Shown here piece after piece: positions 24,410-35,059 of a stretch of 45,897 nucleotides of DNA (positions are counted from its first letter, which is position 1; the number at the start of each line of letters is the position of its first letter). This DNA is from CAVXAE01 sp044225565. Its GTDB lineage: Bacteria > Pseudomonadota > Gammaproteobacteria > Steroidobacterales > Steroidobacteraceae. A model generated the notes under the pieces. The model made no database searches, was not told the origin of the DNA, and worked only from the letters and a program-made list of their open reading frames with translations. The position numbers and the translations under genes are program-made. Where the stretch lies: positions 1-45,897 of the forward strand of contig JBGAIL010000015.1 of the NCBI GenBank assembly GCA_044225565.1, given 5' to 3'.

Positions 24410-25072
24410 ATGGCGATCGAGGTCTACTGGGGCAGCGGCAGCGCGTACTCCTGGCGGGTGCTGCTCGCTCTCGAATACAAGCGCCTCGCCTACACGGCCC
24501 ACCAGCTGCAGTTCTCCAGGCAGGAGCACAAGGCGCCGCAGATCCTGAAGATGAACTTCCGCGGCCGCGTCCCCATCCTCAAGGACGGCGACTACGTGGT
24601 GTTCGAGTCGCTCGCGGTGCTCTACTACCTCGATCGCAAATATCCCGACCCGCCGCTCTTCGGCCGCTCGCCCGAGGAGGGCGGCGTCATCATGCGGGTG
24701 ATCTGCGAATACCAGGCTTACGTGGAAGAGCACGTGGAGCGCATCGCCCGGGCGTTCTTCTTCCCGGACCGCAAGCACGATCCCGACGAGCTGGCCAGAT
24801 CCATGCACGCGGTCGGCAGCGAGGCGCGCTCCATCGAGATGCGCCTCGCCAGATCCGACTGGGTCGTGGGCGACAGCTTCTCCGCGGCGGACGTCGTGAT
24901 CTTCCCGGGGCTGCAGACGCTGCTGCGCGCGCTCGACAAGCCCGAGGCCCGGGAGCTTTCGGCGCGATTCCTGCCTCTCGAAGTCAACTATCCGGCGCTC
25001 GCGCGCTGGCTCGCGCGGGTGGAGCAGCTCCCGGGCTACGAGCACACCTATCCGCCGCACTGGCGGGCCTGA
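24410..25072 (+). CDS. Glutathione S-transferase family protein
   Basis: 220 residues, two-domain GST. The thioredoxin-like domain has SAYSWRVLLALEYKRL, NFRGRVPILKDGDYVV with the cis-Pro, and the glutathione-contact ESLAVLYYL; the all-helical domain contains WVVGDSFSAADVVIFPGL, the capping box of GSTs. Cytosolic; substrates unknown. GGAAG precedes the ATG. It lies divergently from the sseA remnant with about 67 nt between starts, and is followed by hss after an apparent promoter. Confidence 0.88.
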   Translation: MAIEVYWGSGSAYSWRVLLALEYKRLAYTAHQLQFSRQEHKAPQILKMNFRGRVPILKDGDYVVFESLAVLYYLDRKYPDPPLFGRSPEEGGVIMRVICEYQAYVEEHVERIARAFFFPDRKHDPDELARSMHAVGSEARSIEMRLARSDWVVGDSFSAADVVIFPGLQTLLRALDKPEARELSARFLPLEVNYPALARWLARVEQLPGYEHTYPPHWRA

Positions 25073-25090
25073 GCCGGGCGGGCGCGGAAG

Positions 25091-25118
25091 CTGGCAACTG
25101 CCGGTCGCCATTGATAAT
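25091..25118 (+). promoter_or_regulatory. Candidate sigma70 promoter for hss-speA
   Basis: A CTGGCA -35 (25091-25096) and a GATAAT -10 (25113-25118) with a 16-nt spacer lie 34 nt before the hss ATG. They match the consensus at four and five of six positions. The start would give a leader of about 27 nt. Confidence 0.45.
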
Positions 25119-25151
25119 CTGCGCCCGCGTTTTGACTGCAGCAGGATCATC

Positions 25152-26569
25152 ATGACCCACAAGGTTTACGTCGAGTTTCCCGGACGCATCGTCATCGTCG
25201 GCTTCGGCAGCATCGGCCAGGGAGTCCTGCCGCTCATCTTGCGTCACATCGGGATCTCGGCGGACCGCATCACCATCGTCACGGCGGACGAGGCGGGCCG
25301 CGCGGAAGCCGACAAGCTCGGCGTGAAGGTCATCCAGGAGCCGCTCACGCGCGAAAACTTCCGGCGCGTGCTGAATCCGCTGCTCGGCCGCGGCGATTTC
25401 CTGCTCAACGTCTCGGTGGACGTCTCGAGCATCGCGCTCATCAAGCTCTGCTGGGAGAAGGGCGCGATGTACCTCGACACCTGCATCGAGCCCTGGCCGG
25501 GCGGCTACACCGACCCCGCACTCCCGGCCTCGAAGCGCACCAACTATGCGCTGCGCGAGGAAGCGCTGGCGCTGCGCCCCGGCAACGCCCGCGCGCCCAC
25601 GGCAGTGATCACGCACGGCGCGAACCCCGGCCTCGTCTCGCATTTTGTCAAACAGGCTCTGCTCAACATTGCCGCCGACATGGGCGTCGAGGCGGGCACG
25701 CCCAAGTCACGCGCCGAATGGGGCGAGCTCGCGCGCACGCTTGGCGTGAAAGTCGTCCACATCGCAGAACGGGACACGCAAGCCTCCAACGTGCCGAAGC
25801 GGCCCAACGAGTTCGTCAACACGTGGTCCGTGGAGGGCTTCGTGAGCGAAGGCGCGCAGCCGAGCGAGCTCGGCTGGGGCACCCACGAGAAGAATTTCCC
25901 GCGTGACGGCAAGCGGCACGAGTCCGGCTCGCAGGCGGCTATCTATCTCATGCAGCCGGGTGCCGGCACACGCGTGCGCACCTGGACGCCGCTCGCCGGG
26001 CATTTCCACGGCTTCTGCATCACGCACGGCGAGGCCATCTCTATCGCGGATTACTTCACCGTGCGCGAAGGCGCGCAGGTAGCGTACCGGCCCACGGTGC
26101 ACTACGCCTACCACCCCAGCGACTCCGCCGTGGTCTCGGTGCACGAGTTCGCCGGCCGCAACTGGCAGCTGCAGGACAGCATCCGCATCCTCATGAACGA
26201 CATCATCAGCGGCGTCGACGAGCTCGGCGTGCTGCTCGCGGGCCACAAGAAGAACGCATACTGGTTCGGCTCCCAGCTCTCCATCGAAGAGGCGCGCAAG
26301 CTGGTGCCTTACAACAGCGCCACCAGCCTTCAGGTCACCGTCGCCTGCCTGTCGGGAATGATCTGGGCCATGGAGAACCCCAATCAGGGCCTGGTCGAGC
26401 CGGACGAGATCGACTTCCGTCGCAATCTCGAGATCTGCGCGCCGTATCTCGGGCCGGTGGTGGGCCAGTACACGGAGTGGACTCCTTTGCAGGACCGCGA
26501 GCGGCTGTTTCCCGAAGACCTCGACAAGAGCGATCCCTGGCAGTTCAAGAACGTTCGGGTCATCTGGTG

Positions 26570-26570
<1 letters not shown>
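25152..26570 (+). CDS. hss: Homospermidine synthase
   Basis: NAD-dependent enzyme that makes sym-homospermidine from putrescine. 472 residues with a Rossmann GFGSIG (17-22), LDTCIEPWPGGY and ITHGANPGLVSHFVKQALL, WGTHEKNFP and YHPSDSAVVSVHEF, all characteristic of bacterial homospermidine synthase (saccharopine-dehydrogenase-like fold). The start ATG has AGGA 7 nt upstream. Its stop overlaps the speA start as TGATG, so both proteins are likely made in fixed proportion, linking agmatine/putrescine supply to homospermidine. Confidence 0.94.
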
Positions 26571-28546
<1,976 letters not shown>

Positions 28547-28553
28547 ACGTTGC

Positions 28554-28574
28554 GGGCGCGCATCAAGCGCGCCC
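28554..28574 (+). terminator. GC-rich hairpin after speA, weak terminator candidate
   Basis: GGGCGCGC (28554-28561) and GCGCGCCC (28567-28574) form a perfect 8-bp stem with an ATCAA loop, 8 nt after the speA stop. No T-run follows, so it may act only with Rho or as an mRNA 3' stabiliser. Confidence 0.4.
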
Positions 28575-28657
28575 TACCGCCACGGTTGTTTACTTCGCGG
28601 CGCGGGCGGGAGTAGCATCCGGCGCAGTTGGTTTTTGTTCACAAGCGAGTCTTCGGG

Positions 28658-28939
28658 ATGACGACGATCTACGTGGGGAACCTCCCCTTCAATGCCACCG
28701 AGCAGGACGTCCGCGCGATGTTCGAGCGTCACGGCCCGGTGGAATCGGTCAAGCTCATCAACGATCGCGAGACGGGCAAGCCGCGCGGCTTCGGCTTCGT
28801 GGATATGCCCCAGAGCGAAGCGCAGACGGCCATCCAGGCACTGAATGGTTTTCAGATGAACGGCCGGCCGTTGCGCGTGAATGAAGCTCAGGAACGTCCG
28901 CAGCGCCCGCGCCAGGGCGGCGGTCCGTTCCGCCGCTGA
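28658..28939 (+). CDS. Single-RRM RNA-binding protein
   Basis: 93 residues: one RNA-recognition motif with RNP2 IYVGNL (4-9) and RNP1 RGFGFVDM, followed by a basic Gln/Arg/Gly tail. This is the bacterial RRM protein type (cyanobacterial Rbp-like), often cold-induced and thought to be an RNA chaperone. The ATG 28658 places RNP2 at residue 4, as usual, and was chosen over an upstream GTG. A TTGGTTTTTG-containing leader precedes it. A strong hairpin with a T-run follows the gene. Confidence 0.93.
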   Translation: MTTIYVGNLPFNATEQDVRAMFERHGPVESVKLINDRETGKPRGFGFVDMPQSEAQTAIQALNGFQMNGRPLRVNEAQERPQRPRQGGGPFRR

Positions 28940-28966
28940 TCCGCGCTTCCGCACCCGCATACCCCC

Positions 28967-29022
28967 GGGGTCAGATCTTGCATCGTGCAACGGCTGCGCG
29001 ATGCAAGACCTGACCCCTTTTT
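28967..29022 (+). terminator. 19-bp inverted repeat GGGGTCAG...CTGACCCC with T-run
   Basis: Left arm 28967-28985 and right arm 28999-29017 pair over 19 positions with one mismatch (A28975 against C29009; G-U if read on the minus strand), loop 13 nt, followed by TTTTT (29018-29022). It can end transcripts of the RRM gene 28 nt upstream. The GGGGTCAG/CTGACCCC ends also resemble palindromes seen around REP-type sequences in other Proteobacteria; no transposase is nearby. Confidence 0.75.
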
Positions 29023-29075
29023 GTTTGCGCGCCGCACGCTCACAATGCGTGGCGTCCACGCGTCGGGGAGAGGAC

Positions 29076-29915
29076 ATGCGGATCGTGAACAAGCTGGGTT
29101 TCGCGCTGGCGGCAGGCGCCGTCGCGTGGATGCTGGGTTGCGCCACCGGTGAAGGGACGCGCCAGACCACGGCAGCGGACCTGGACCGCATCCTCGCTGG
29201 AGACCACCGTTCGGCGGAGAACCGTGCGCGCGACGTCTACCGCCATCCCAAGGAGACCCTGCTCTTCTTCGGCCTCCGCCCGGGCATGACCGTCGTCGAA
29301 GTGTGGCCGGGCCAGGGCTGGTACACCGAGGTCATCGCTCCACTGGTGCGCGAGAAAGGAAAGTACTACGGAGCCACGTTCGCCGCGGATCCCACCAGTC
29401 AGTACCTCACGGACATGATGGCGCAGTACCGGCAGAAGCTCGCCGCCCGCCCCGAACTCTACGACAAGGTGCAGGTCACCACCCTTTCCGCCGACGGCGG
29501 CGGCATCGCGCCGCCGGGCACCGTGGACATGGTCGTCACCTTTCGCAACCTCCACAACTGGATGGCGCGGGACTGGGCACCGCAGGCGCTGAGCACCATG
29601 TACGAAGCGCTGAAGCCGGGTGGCGTGCTGGGCATGGTCGAGCACCGCGGCAATCCCGCCGTGCCGCAGGACCCGCAGGCCAAGAACGGCTACGTGAACG
29701 AGGATTACGCGATCAGGCTGGTGGAGGCGCAGGGCTTCCGGCTGGTCGCCAAGTCCGAAGTGAACGCCAACCCGCGCGACACGAAGGACTACGAGCAGGG
29801 CGTGTGGACGCTGCCGCCCACCTACCGCCTGGGTGATCAGGACCGGGAAAAGTACACCGCCATCGGCGAGAGCGACCGCTTCACGCTCAAGTTCGTGAAA
29901 CCGGAGAAACGCTAG
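29076..29915 (+). CDS. Methyltransferase-fold lipoprotein (COG4798-like)
   Basis: 279 residues from ATG 29076 (GGGGAGAGG upstream). A signal peptide with lipobox MLGC gives lipidated Cys22. The mature part resembles predicted class I methyltransferases: RPGMTVVEVWPGQGWYTEVIAPL stands at the SAM motif I position, VDMVVTFRNLHNWM at motif IV, ALKPGGVLGMVEHRG at motif V, and LVEAQGFRLVAKSEV at the last strand. A methyltransferase fold outside the cytoplasm is odd because SAM is not expected there. The motif I Gly-x-Gly is partly kept (PGQG). Confidence 0.83.
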   Translation: MRIVNKLGFALAAGAVAWMLGCATGEGTRQTTAADLDRILAGDHRSAENRARDVYRHPKETLLFFGLRPGMTVVEVWPGQGWYTEVIAPLVREKGKYYGATFAADPTSQYLTDMMAQYRQKLAARPELYDKVQVTTLSADGGGIAPPGTVDMVVTFRNLHNWMARDWAPQALSTMYEALKPGGVLGMVEHRGNPAVPQDPQAKNGYVNEDYAIRLVEAQGFRLVAKSEVNANPRDTKDYEQGVWTLPPTYRLGDQDREKYTAIGESDRFTLKFVKPEKR

Positions 29916-29918
29916 CCC

Positions 29919-31988
29919 TCACCACATCTCCTTGAGGCGGGCGCCGACGTCGACGGAGGATGACGCGGCGTCCTGCAGGTTGGACTCGCCCAGGCCCGAG
30001 CCTTCGAAGCTGCGGGTGTCGAAGCACTTCTGCACCTTCTCGCCGAGGAAGCGGCTGGGGCCACCGCGTGCCGTCGAATCTCCCGAGCGCTGGGCGGTGA
30101 GCGGAAAGCGACGCGGCGCCAGCAGGAACAGGGAGTTCTGCGCACGCGTCATCGCCACGTAGAGCAGGCGGCGCTCCTCTTCGATCAGCTCGGGCTTGTT
30201 TCCGGCGAATTCGGAAGGGAAGCCGCCTTCCACGACGTTCAGCACGTATACCGTGTCCCACTCCAGGCCTTTCGCCGCGTGCGCGGTGGTGAGCACGAGG
30301 TAGTCGTCGTCGACGGCGGTGCCGCTCGTCGGCTGCGGCGGGTCCAGCGTGAGCTCCGTGAGGAAGCGCTCGCGTGAAGGGTACTGACCGCTCAGCAGCT
30401 CGAGCTGGTCGAGATCGCCGATGCGGGTATGGAAATGCTCGTAGCTGCGCTCGAAATGAGGGCGGTACCACTCGCGCGCGAGATGCAGCTGGCCGCTCCA
30501 CTGTCGCTCCGGTTCCGTGAGCGTGCTCATGAGATCCAGCAGCTTGCGCCATTGCACGCCGAGCGCCGGCGGCGGCTCGAACGCCTGCAGGGCGCTGAAG
30601 CTGCAGTCTGCCGCCTCGAAATGCTCGATGGCCTTGCGTGAGTTCGCAGGGCCGAGGCCGGGCAGGAGGTTCAGCACGCGAAATGCCACCACGGTATTGC
30701 GGGGATTGTCCGCCCAGCGCAGCACGGCAAGCAGGTCCTTCGCGTGCGCAGTTTCGACGATGCCCGCGCCGCCATGTTTCAGAAAAGAAATCTTGCGGCG
30801 CGAGAGCTCCGCTTCGATGGCATCCGAATGCGCCAGCGCCCTCAGCAAGACCGCCTGCTTCCTGAGCGGTACGTTTGCTTCGCGGCGCTTCTGCACTTCG
30901 ATGCAGACGAACTCCGCCTGCGCCTGCGCGTCGCCCATTGCGACGATGCCGGGCCTGGATCCCTGACCGCGGAGCGAGAGAAGATGCTTGCGCGTGGCTC
31001 GCGGCGCGTCGGCGAGCAAGGCATTGGCACCATCGAGCACCAGTTGGGTGGCGCGATAGTTCTGCGCGAGCGTGACCACTTCCGCGGGCGGATTGAAGCG
31101 CGCCGCGATTCCCAGGATGTTGTCGGTCGCGGCGGTGCGGAATGGCTGCACGGCCTGCGCGTCGTCGCCAGCTACGACCAGACCCGAGCCGTCGGGCTTC
31201 AACGCGTGGACGATGTCCACCTGCAGGCGATTCGCATCCTGGTAGTCGTCGACCAGCACGTGATCGAAGTGAGCGCTCACGTGCTGCGCGAGGCGCGGCT
31301 CGGACATCATGGCATGCCAGTAGAGCAGCACGTCGTCGTGATCGAGGATGGCGCAGCGCTGCTTGCGCTCCACGTAGTTGCGGAACAGCCGCCCGAGATC
31401 CTCTTCCCACTGCGCGCACCATGGGAAGTATTGAGCCAGCGTCTCCGCGAGCGACCGGCGAGTGTTGACGCGGCAGGAATAGATCTGGAGGCAGGTTTCC
31501 TTGCGCGGGAAACGCTGATCGCGGTTCGCGAGGCCGAGCTCGGCGCGCGTGACCTCGAGCAGTTCGGTGGCATCCGCACGATCCGCCACCGTGAAACGCG
31601 GGTCGAGCTTCAGATGCTTGCCGTAGTGGCGCAGCAGGCGATTGCCGATGGAATGATAGGTGCCCGCCCAGGTGAGCCGCTGCGAGATGGTGTGACTCAC
31701 GCCGCCCAGCGGCTCGTTGAGCGCTTTCTTCACCACGTCGTGCGCGCGGCGGCGCATATCGCCAGCCGCCCGGCGGGTGGACGTGAGAATGAGGATGCGC
31801 GAAGGGTCCACACCCTGCATGGCGAGATGCGCAACGCGGTGGGCGAGCACATCGGTCTTGCCGGTGCCCGCCCCGGCCTGGATCGCGAGGGGCCCTGCCT
31901 TGAAGCCGCGCGGGGCCACCGCCTCGCCGTGAGTCACGGCCTTGCGCTGCGCGCCATTCAATTTTTCGAGGTGTGACCCGGTCGACAT
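29919..31988 (-). CDS. UvrD/Rep-family superfamily 1A DNA helicase
   Basis: 689 residues from ATG 31988. Q motif LNGAQRKAV (10-18); Walker A AGAGTGKT (38-45); motif Ia LTSTRRAAGDM; motif II reads VDDYQD where the family has DEYQD or DEFQD; motif III GDDAQAVQPFR; motif IV NYRAT; motif V TTAHAAKGLEWD; motif VI LLYVAMTRAQ. It has the UvrD 2B-type insertion but is unlike full UvrD in length and sequence, so it is an accessory 3'-5' helicase of unknown role. Its 5' end lies 27 bp from the divergent Nudix gene. Confidence 0.92.
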   Translation of the reverse strand: MSTGSHLEKLNGAQRKAVTHGEAVAPRGFKAGPLAIQAGAGTGKTDVLAHRVAHLAMQGVDPSRILILTSTRRAAGDMRRRAHDVVKKALNEPLGGVSHTISQRLTWAGTYHSIGNRLLRHYGKHLKLDPRFTVADRADATELLEVTRAELGLANRDQRFPRKETCLQIYSCRVNTRRSLAETLAQYFPWCAQWEEDLGRLFRNYVERKQRCAILDHDDVLLYWHAMMSEPRLAQHVSAHFDHVLVDDYQDANRLQVDIVHALKPDGSGLVVAGDDAQAVQPFRTAATDNILGIAARFNPPAEVVTLAQNYRATQLVLDGANALLADAPRATRKHLLSLRGQGSRPGIVAMGDAQAQAEFVCIEVQKRREANVPLRKQAVLLRALAHSDAIEAELSRRKISFLKHGGAGIVETAHAKDLLAVLRWADNPRNTVVAFRVLNLLPGLGPANSRKAIEHFEAADCSFSALQAFEPPPALGVQWRKLLDLMSTLTEPERQWSGQLHLAREWYRPHFERSYEHFHTRIGDLDQLELLSGQYPSRERFLTELTLDPPQPTSGTAVDDDYLVLTTAHAAKGLEWDTVYVLNVVEGGFPSEFAGNKPELIEEERRLLYVAMTRAQNSLFLLAPRRFPLTAQRSGDSTARGGPSRFLGEKVQKCFDTRSFEGSGLGESNLQDAASSSVDVGARLKEMW

Positions 31989-31998
31989 GGCGCGTAAG

Positions 31999-32011
31999 CC
32001 TATACGATAGG
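31999..32011. promoter_or_regulatory. Short palindrome between divergent uvrD-like and Nudix genes
   Basis: CCTAT-ACG-ATAGG is a perfect 5-bp inverted repeat that contains a TATACG/TACGAT -10-like box on the plus strand and a reverse one on the minus strand. It sits in the 27-bp gap between the two ATGs. It could be shared promoter DNA or an operator; the leader would be very short in both directions. Confidence 0.3.
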
Positions 32012-32015
32012 GCCC

Positions 32016-32555
32016 ATGACCATCGAGAAGCGCAGCACCTATTTTCGAGGCCGGGTCATCACCGTGACGGTGGATGACGTGATCCTGCCCAACGGACATC
32101 GCACGCAATTGGAGCTGGTTCACCATCCGGGCGGCGCGGCGGTGGTCGCCGTCGATGCGGAGGATCGCGTCTGCCTGCTGCGGCAGTATCGCCACGCGGC
32201 GGGCGGCTGGCTGTGGGAGCTGCCAGCCGGGAAGCTCGAGCCGGATGAGCCGCCACTCACCACCGCGCAGCGCGAGCTCGTCGAGGAAGCAGGCGTGAGC
32301 GCCCATCACTGGGAAAGCCTGGGCCGCTCGTTCAGCTCGCCAGGGGTGTTCGGAGAGATCCTGCATCTTTTCCTGGCCACGGGGCTCGAGCCCGCGGCCG
32401 CGGCACCCGAGCCCAGCGAGGTGTTCGAGGTGCACTGGTTGCCGTTCGAGCAGGCCTACGGGTGGGCGATGGACGGCACCATCAACGATGGCAAGACGGC
32501 TCTGGGCCTGCTGCGCGCGCTGGATCGCCGCCATGGCGGCACCGCTGCGCGGTGA
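32016..32555 (+). CDS. Nudix hydrolase, probably ADP-ribose pyrophosphatase type
   Basis: 179 residues. The Nudix box spans about 72-94 with key residues Gly72, Glu75, Arg86, Glu87, Glu90, Glu91 and Gly93 (GKLEPDEPP then TTAQRELVEEAGV). The N-terminal strand pattern, GGAAVVAVD and RQYRHAAGGWLWELPAG match ADP-ribose and related sugar-nucleotide pyrophosphatases (NudF-like), though short. AGGG precedes the ATG. Cytosolic, probably a house-cleaning enzyme. Confidence 0.9.
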   Translation: MTIEKRSTYFRGRVITVTVDDVILPNGHRTQLELVHHPGGAAVVAVDAEDRVCLLRQYRHAAGGWLWELPAGKLEPDEPPLTTAQRELVEEAGVSAHHWESLGRSFSSPGVFGEILHLFLATGLEPAAAAPEPSEVFEVHWLPFEQAYGWAMDGTINDGKTALGLLRALDRRHGGTAAR

Positions 32556-32647
32556 GGCTGCTTTCCGTGACGCAGTGCTCAGCGAGAGGCGGCGACGGCG
32601 GGTAATTTGACCTTGCCGGGGAAGGCCGGCGCGACGCCAACCTGCCC

Positions 32648-32929
32648 TTGAACCCATTCAGGAAAAAGTTTCCGCGCAACGAGGCTCCGGAGCCGCCCGG
32701 ACGGGATGCCGACGAGTTCTCGGTCGACGACGATCCGCTGTCCCGCACCTCCAAGGTCCGCGGCGGCATCGAAGTGATGCACATCCAGACGGACGACACG
32801 TTCAATCCGTATCAGCGCCATCCCGAGGATCGCAAGGCCGATGGCGGCACCAGGCGCGACCTGCGCAAGCTGTCCGAGCACATCAAGCTGATGCGCGAGC
32901 TGGAAGAGCGCAAGAAACGCGACGATTGA
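32648..32929 (+). CDS. Small charged protein of unknown function
   Basis: 93 residues from a TTG start (32648), which is uncertain: no ribosome binding site is visible, and the next in-frame Met is at MHIQTDD. The sequence is rich in Asp, Glu, Arg and Lys, with SVDDDPLSR, a middle IEVMHIQTDDTFNPYQRHPED and a C-terminal helix LRKLSEHIKLMRELEERKKR. Not recognised. It is followed within 5 nt by repeat copy B and lies convergent to the next gene. Confidence 0.6.
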   Translation: MNPFRKKFPRNEAPEPPGRDADEFSVDDDPLSRTSKVRGGIEVMHIQTDDTFNPYQRHPEDRKADGGTRRDLRKLSEHIKLMRELEERKKRDD

Positions 32930-32933
32930 GCTC

Positions 32934-33015
32934 ATTGGCAAAAAGTCGCCTGCGGCGCTTTTTGCGGATGTCAGCTTCGTTTCCGGCGGCAAAAAAAACG
33001 TGGTTTTTGTCGCCT
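32934..33015 (+). repeat. Structured dispersed repeat, copy B (two hairpins)
   Basis: Same element as 23424-23497, here on the plus strand. Hairpin 1: GCAAAAAG-T-CGCC, loop TGC, then GGCG-CTTTTTGC (about 32939-32965). Hairpin 2: GGCGGCAAAAA paired with TTTTTGTCGCC (about 32985-33015). Relative to copy A, an A-T pair in the second stem is a G-C pair here, and a G-C pair is a G-T pair, so the pairing is kept while the sequence drifts. It fills the gap between two convergent genes. Confidence 0.8.
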
Positions 33016-33022
33016 GCCCTGC

Positions 33023-33652
33023 TCAATGAGCCAAGACGCCACCTGCCGACGCGGTGGGGTCCACGCCGAGCTGCTTCAGCAGGCCGTGAGCGCGCCGGCT
33101 GCCCGTCTTCAGCCAGATCTCGTAGAGCCGCAGGATGTCCTCGTCGCTGTGGCGGTGCGAGGACTCGCTCACCTCGTTCAAGGCATCGACCATCGGCTGG
33201 AATTTCGCGGCCAGCTCGGCGAACACCTGGCCAAGCACCTGCTTTCTTCCGCGTGACAGGAGCTCCGCGAGCGCGCCATACGCGCGGCCGCCCATGGCGA
33301 TGTGATAGTCGATATCGATGAGCTTGCGTGCGAAACCCTGCGCGAAGAAGCCCGCCATGAATAGCGACACGTCGCCGAGCCTCTGCAATCCGCGGTTGCG
33401 CTCGCCGGGGCTCGGCGCCTCGAACGCCTCCGACATCAGCACCACCAGCGGCTTCAGGCGCATGCCTTCGGGTGTGCGGTCGTAGAGCGCTTCCGACCTC
33501 GCGAAGAGCGTCAGGAGGTTCACCACGTAGTGCTCGGTTTGATCCTCCACCGCCACCCGCTGGTGCGCGAGCGCAGCGTGCAGGGAATCGCGGAAGAATT
33601 CCCGCAGATTCGAGACGGTGAGCAGTTTCTCGGGCTCGTCATGGTCCTGCAT
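33023..33652 (-). CDS. Conserved-looking helical protein of unknown function
   Basis: 209 residues from ATG 33652, which has GGGAGG 8 nt upstream; two more in-frame starts upstream were not used. The sequence is mainly alpha-helical, with VSNLREFFRDSLHAALAHQRVAVE, DQTEHYVVNLLTLFARSEALYD, LGDVSLFMAGFFAQGFARKLIDIDYHIAMGGRAYGALAEL and a final RLYEIWLKTGSRRAHGLLKQLGVDP. No signal peptide is present; the hydrophobic stretch near GDVSLFMAGFF may pack in a core. The family is not recognised. It lies 98 bp from creD in the same direction. Confidence 0.75.
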   Translation of the reverse strand: MQDHDEPEKLLTVSNLREFFRDSLHAALAHQRVAVEDQTEHYVVNLLTLFARSEALYDRTPEGMRLKPLVVLMSEAFEAPSPGERNRGLQRLGDVSLFMAGFFAQGFARKLIDIDYHIAMGGRAYGALAELLSRGRKQVLGQVFAELAAKFQPMVDALNEVSESSHRHSDEDILRLYEIWLKTGSRRAHGLLKQLGVDPTASAGGVLAH

Positions 33653-33750
33653 CGCCAGACCTCCCGGCTCCGAGTTGACTCCGCCGCGTGCGGCAATTCC
33701 GTGACGGAGCGCGCTCATTTCCGGCAGCGCGCCCGTCCTGCGGCAAGTCC

Positions 33751-35052
33751 CTACCCCGACTGTGCGTCATTGCCGTACCAGTCCACCTTTCGTGTGAGGA
33801 CCATCAAGGTGGCGAGCAGGGCAAACAGCGCGATCGACCCGGCCAACAACGAGTAGTCCTCCGACGTCACGAGGAGATACAGCAAGCCGTATACCACGGC
33901 ATAGATGCCGCCCGACGCGCCACCGGCCGCACGACTGCGCAGCACGCCGGCGAGATAGACGCCGAGCAGCGCACAGAGTGCCGTGGCGGCCGCCAGATAC
34001 GCGCACGCGAAGCCGATGTGCTCCGCCAGCGCGAGCAGCAACAGATAGAACACACCGAGCGCGAGAGCCAGCAGGCCGTACTGGATGGGATGCAGCGGTC
34101 GCCCGACGATGCGCTCGAACAGGAACAACGTGAGCAGGCTCAGGCTGACGAACAGCCCTCCGTACTTCACCGAACGCGTGATCTGCTGGTAGAGATCGAC
34201 GGGCTGCACCAGGTCGACGCCGAACGCGCTCTTGTCGAGCTCCTCGCGCGTGATCTGGCCATCGAGCCAGAACGACCCGAAACTGCGTTTGAGATCGAGC
34301 ACCTGCCAGGTGGCCTCGAAGCCACTCCGCGTCACGGCCCTCGTCATGGGCAGGAAGCCTCGCGTGAACCCCGGATGCGGCCAGTTGCCCTTGACGCTGA
34401 CGCGCGTCGCGCGCGCGAGTGGCAGGAATGCGAGAGACTCCGTGCCACCGATCTGCAGATCCACGCCGACCTCGAGCGGCCCGGCGCCAGGGGCGATCGG
34501 CAGCGCGCGCATCATCACGGGCGTCTCGAATGCGCGTGCCGGCTCGAGCTCATCCGTGTACTGGCCGGACGTCACCTTGAGACCCTGCACGCCGCCGGGA
34601 TCACCTATGGGGATGAGAAGCCGCGCGCGTTCCGGATGGAGCGCGGCGGAGCTGTCGCGAGCCGCCAGCCTGGCCAGTTGCCGGTCGATGTCGAAACGCG
34701 CGCGACCTTGGATCCTGGCCGCGTAGACAGGTACCTCGTACATGCCAACCTTGCGCCCGCTCGCAGCCACGTCGACGCCCGCCTGGATCTCCAGACTGTC
34801 CGGCAACACGTACCACTCGCGGGTGAGCACTTTGTCCGCTTCCGCCGGAATGCTCACGGGGATGGCGATCACCGGCCCGCCGACGGACTGCCGCCCACCC
34901 CAGCCGCGCGCCACGGCGTCCACCGCCCGGGCCCGCGACTCGGTGCGCTCGAAGATCAGGCCCTTCAGCATGGCGAGCGGAATCATCATGAGGACCGCCA
35001 CCGCCGCGACGCAGATCGCCTTGAGCAGGGCGGAGCCCGTATCGATGTTCAT
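33751..35052 (-). CDS. creD: CreD-like inner membrane protein
   Basis: 433 residues from ATG 35052 (AAGGAAG upstream). The N-terminal membrane helix LKAICVAAVAVLMMIPLAMLKGLI is followed by RQSVGGPVIAIPV, a large periplasmic domain containing GSFWLDGQ, and five C-terminal membrane segments beginning SVKYGGLFVSLSLLTLFLFE then PLHPIQYGLLALALGVFYLLLLAL. This is the CreD pattern (E. coli 450), a protein of the CreBC regulon of uncertain role. No creB or creC is adjacent. Its leader contains a hairpin that abuts the start (see 35060-35082). Confidence 0.92.
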   Translation of the reverse strand: MNIDTGSALLKAICVAAVAVLMMIPLAMLKGLIFERTESRARAVDAVARGWGGRQSVGGPVIAIPVSIPAEADKVLTREWYVLPDSLEIQAGVDVAASGRKVGMYEVPVYAARIQGRARFDIDRQLARLAARDSSAALHPERARLLIPIGDPGGVQGLKVTSGQYTDELEPARAFETPVMMRALPIAPGAGPLEVGVDLQIGGTESLAFLPLARATRVSVKGNWPHPGFTRGFLPMTRAVTRSGFEATWQVLDLKRSFGSFWLDGQITREELDKSAFGVDLVQPVDLYQQITRSVKYGGLFVSLSLLTLFLFERIVGRPLHPIQYGLLALALGVFYLLLLALAEHIGFACAYLAAATALCALLGVYLAGVLRSRAAGGASGGIYAVVYGLLYLLVTSEDYSLLAGSIALFALLATLMVLTRKVDWYGNDAQSG

Positions 35053-35059
35053 CTTCCTT

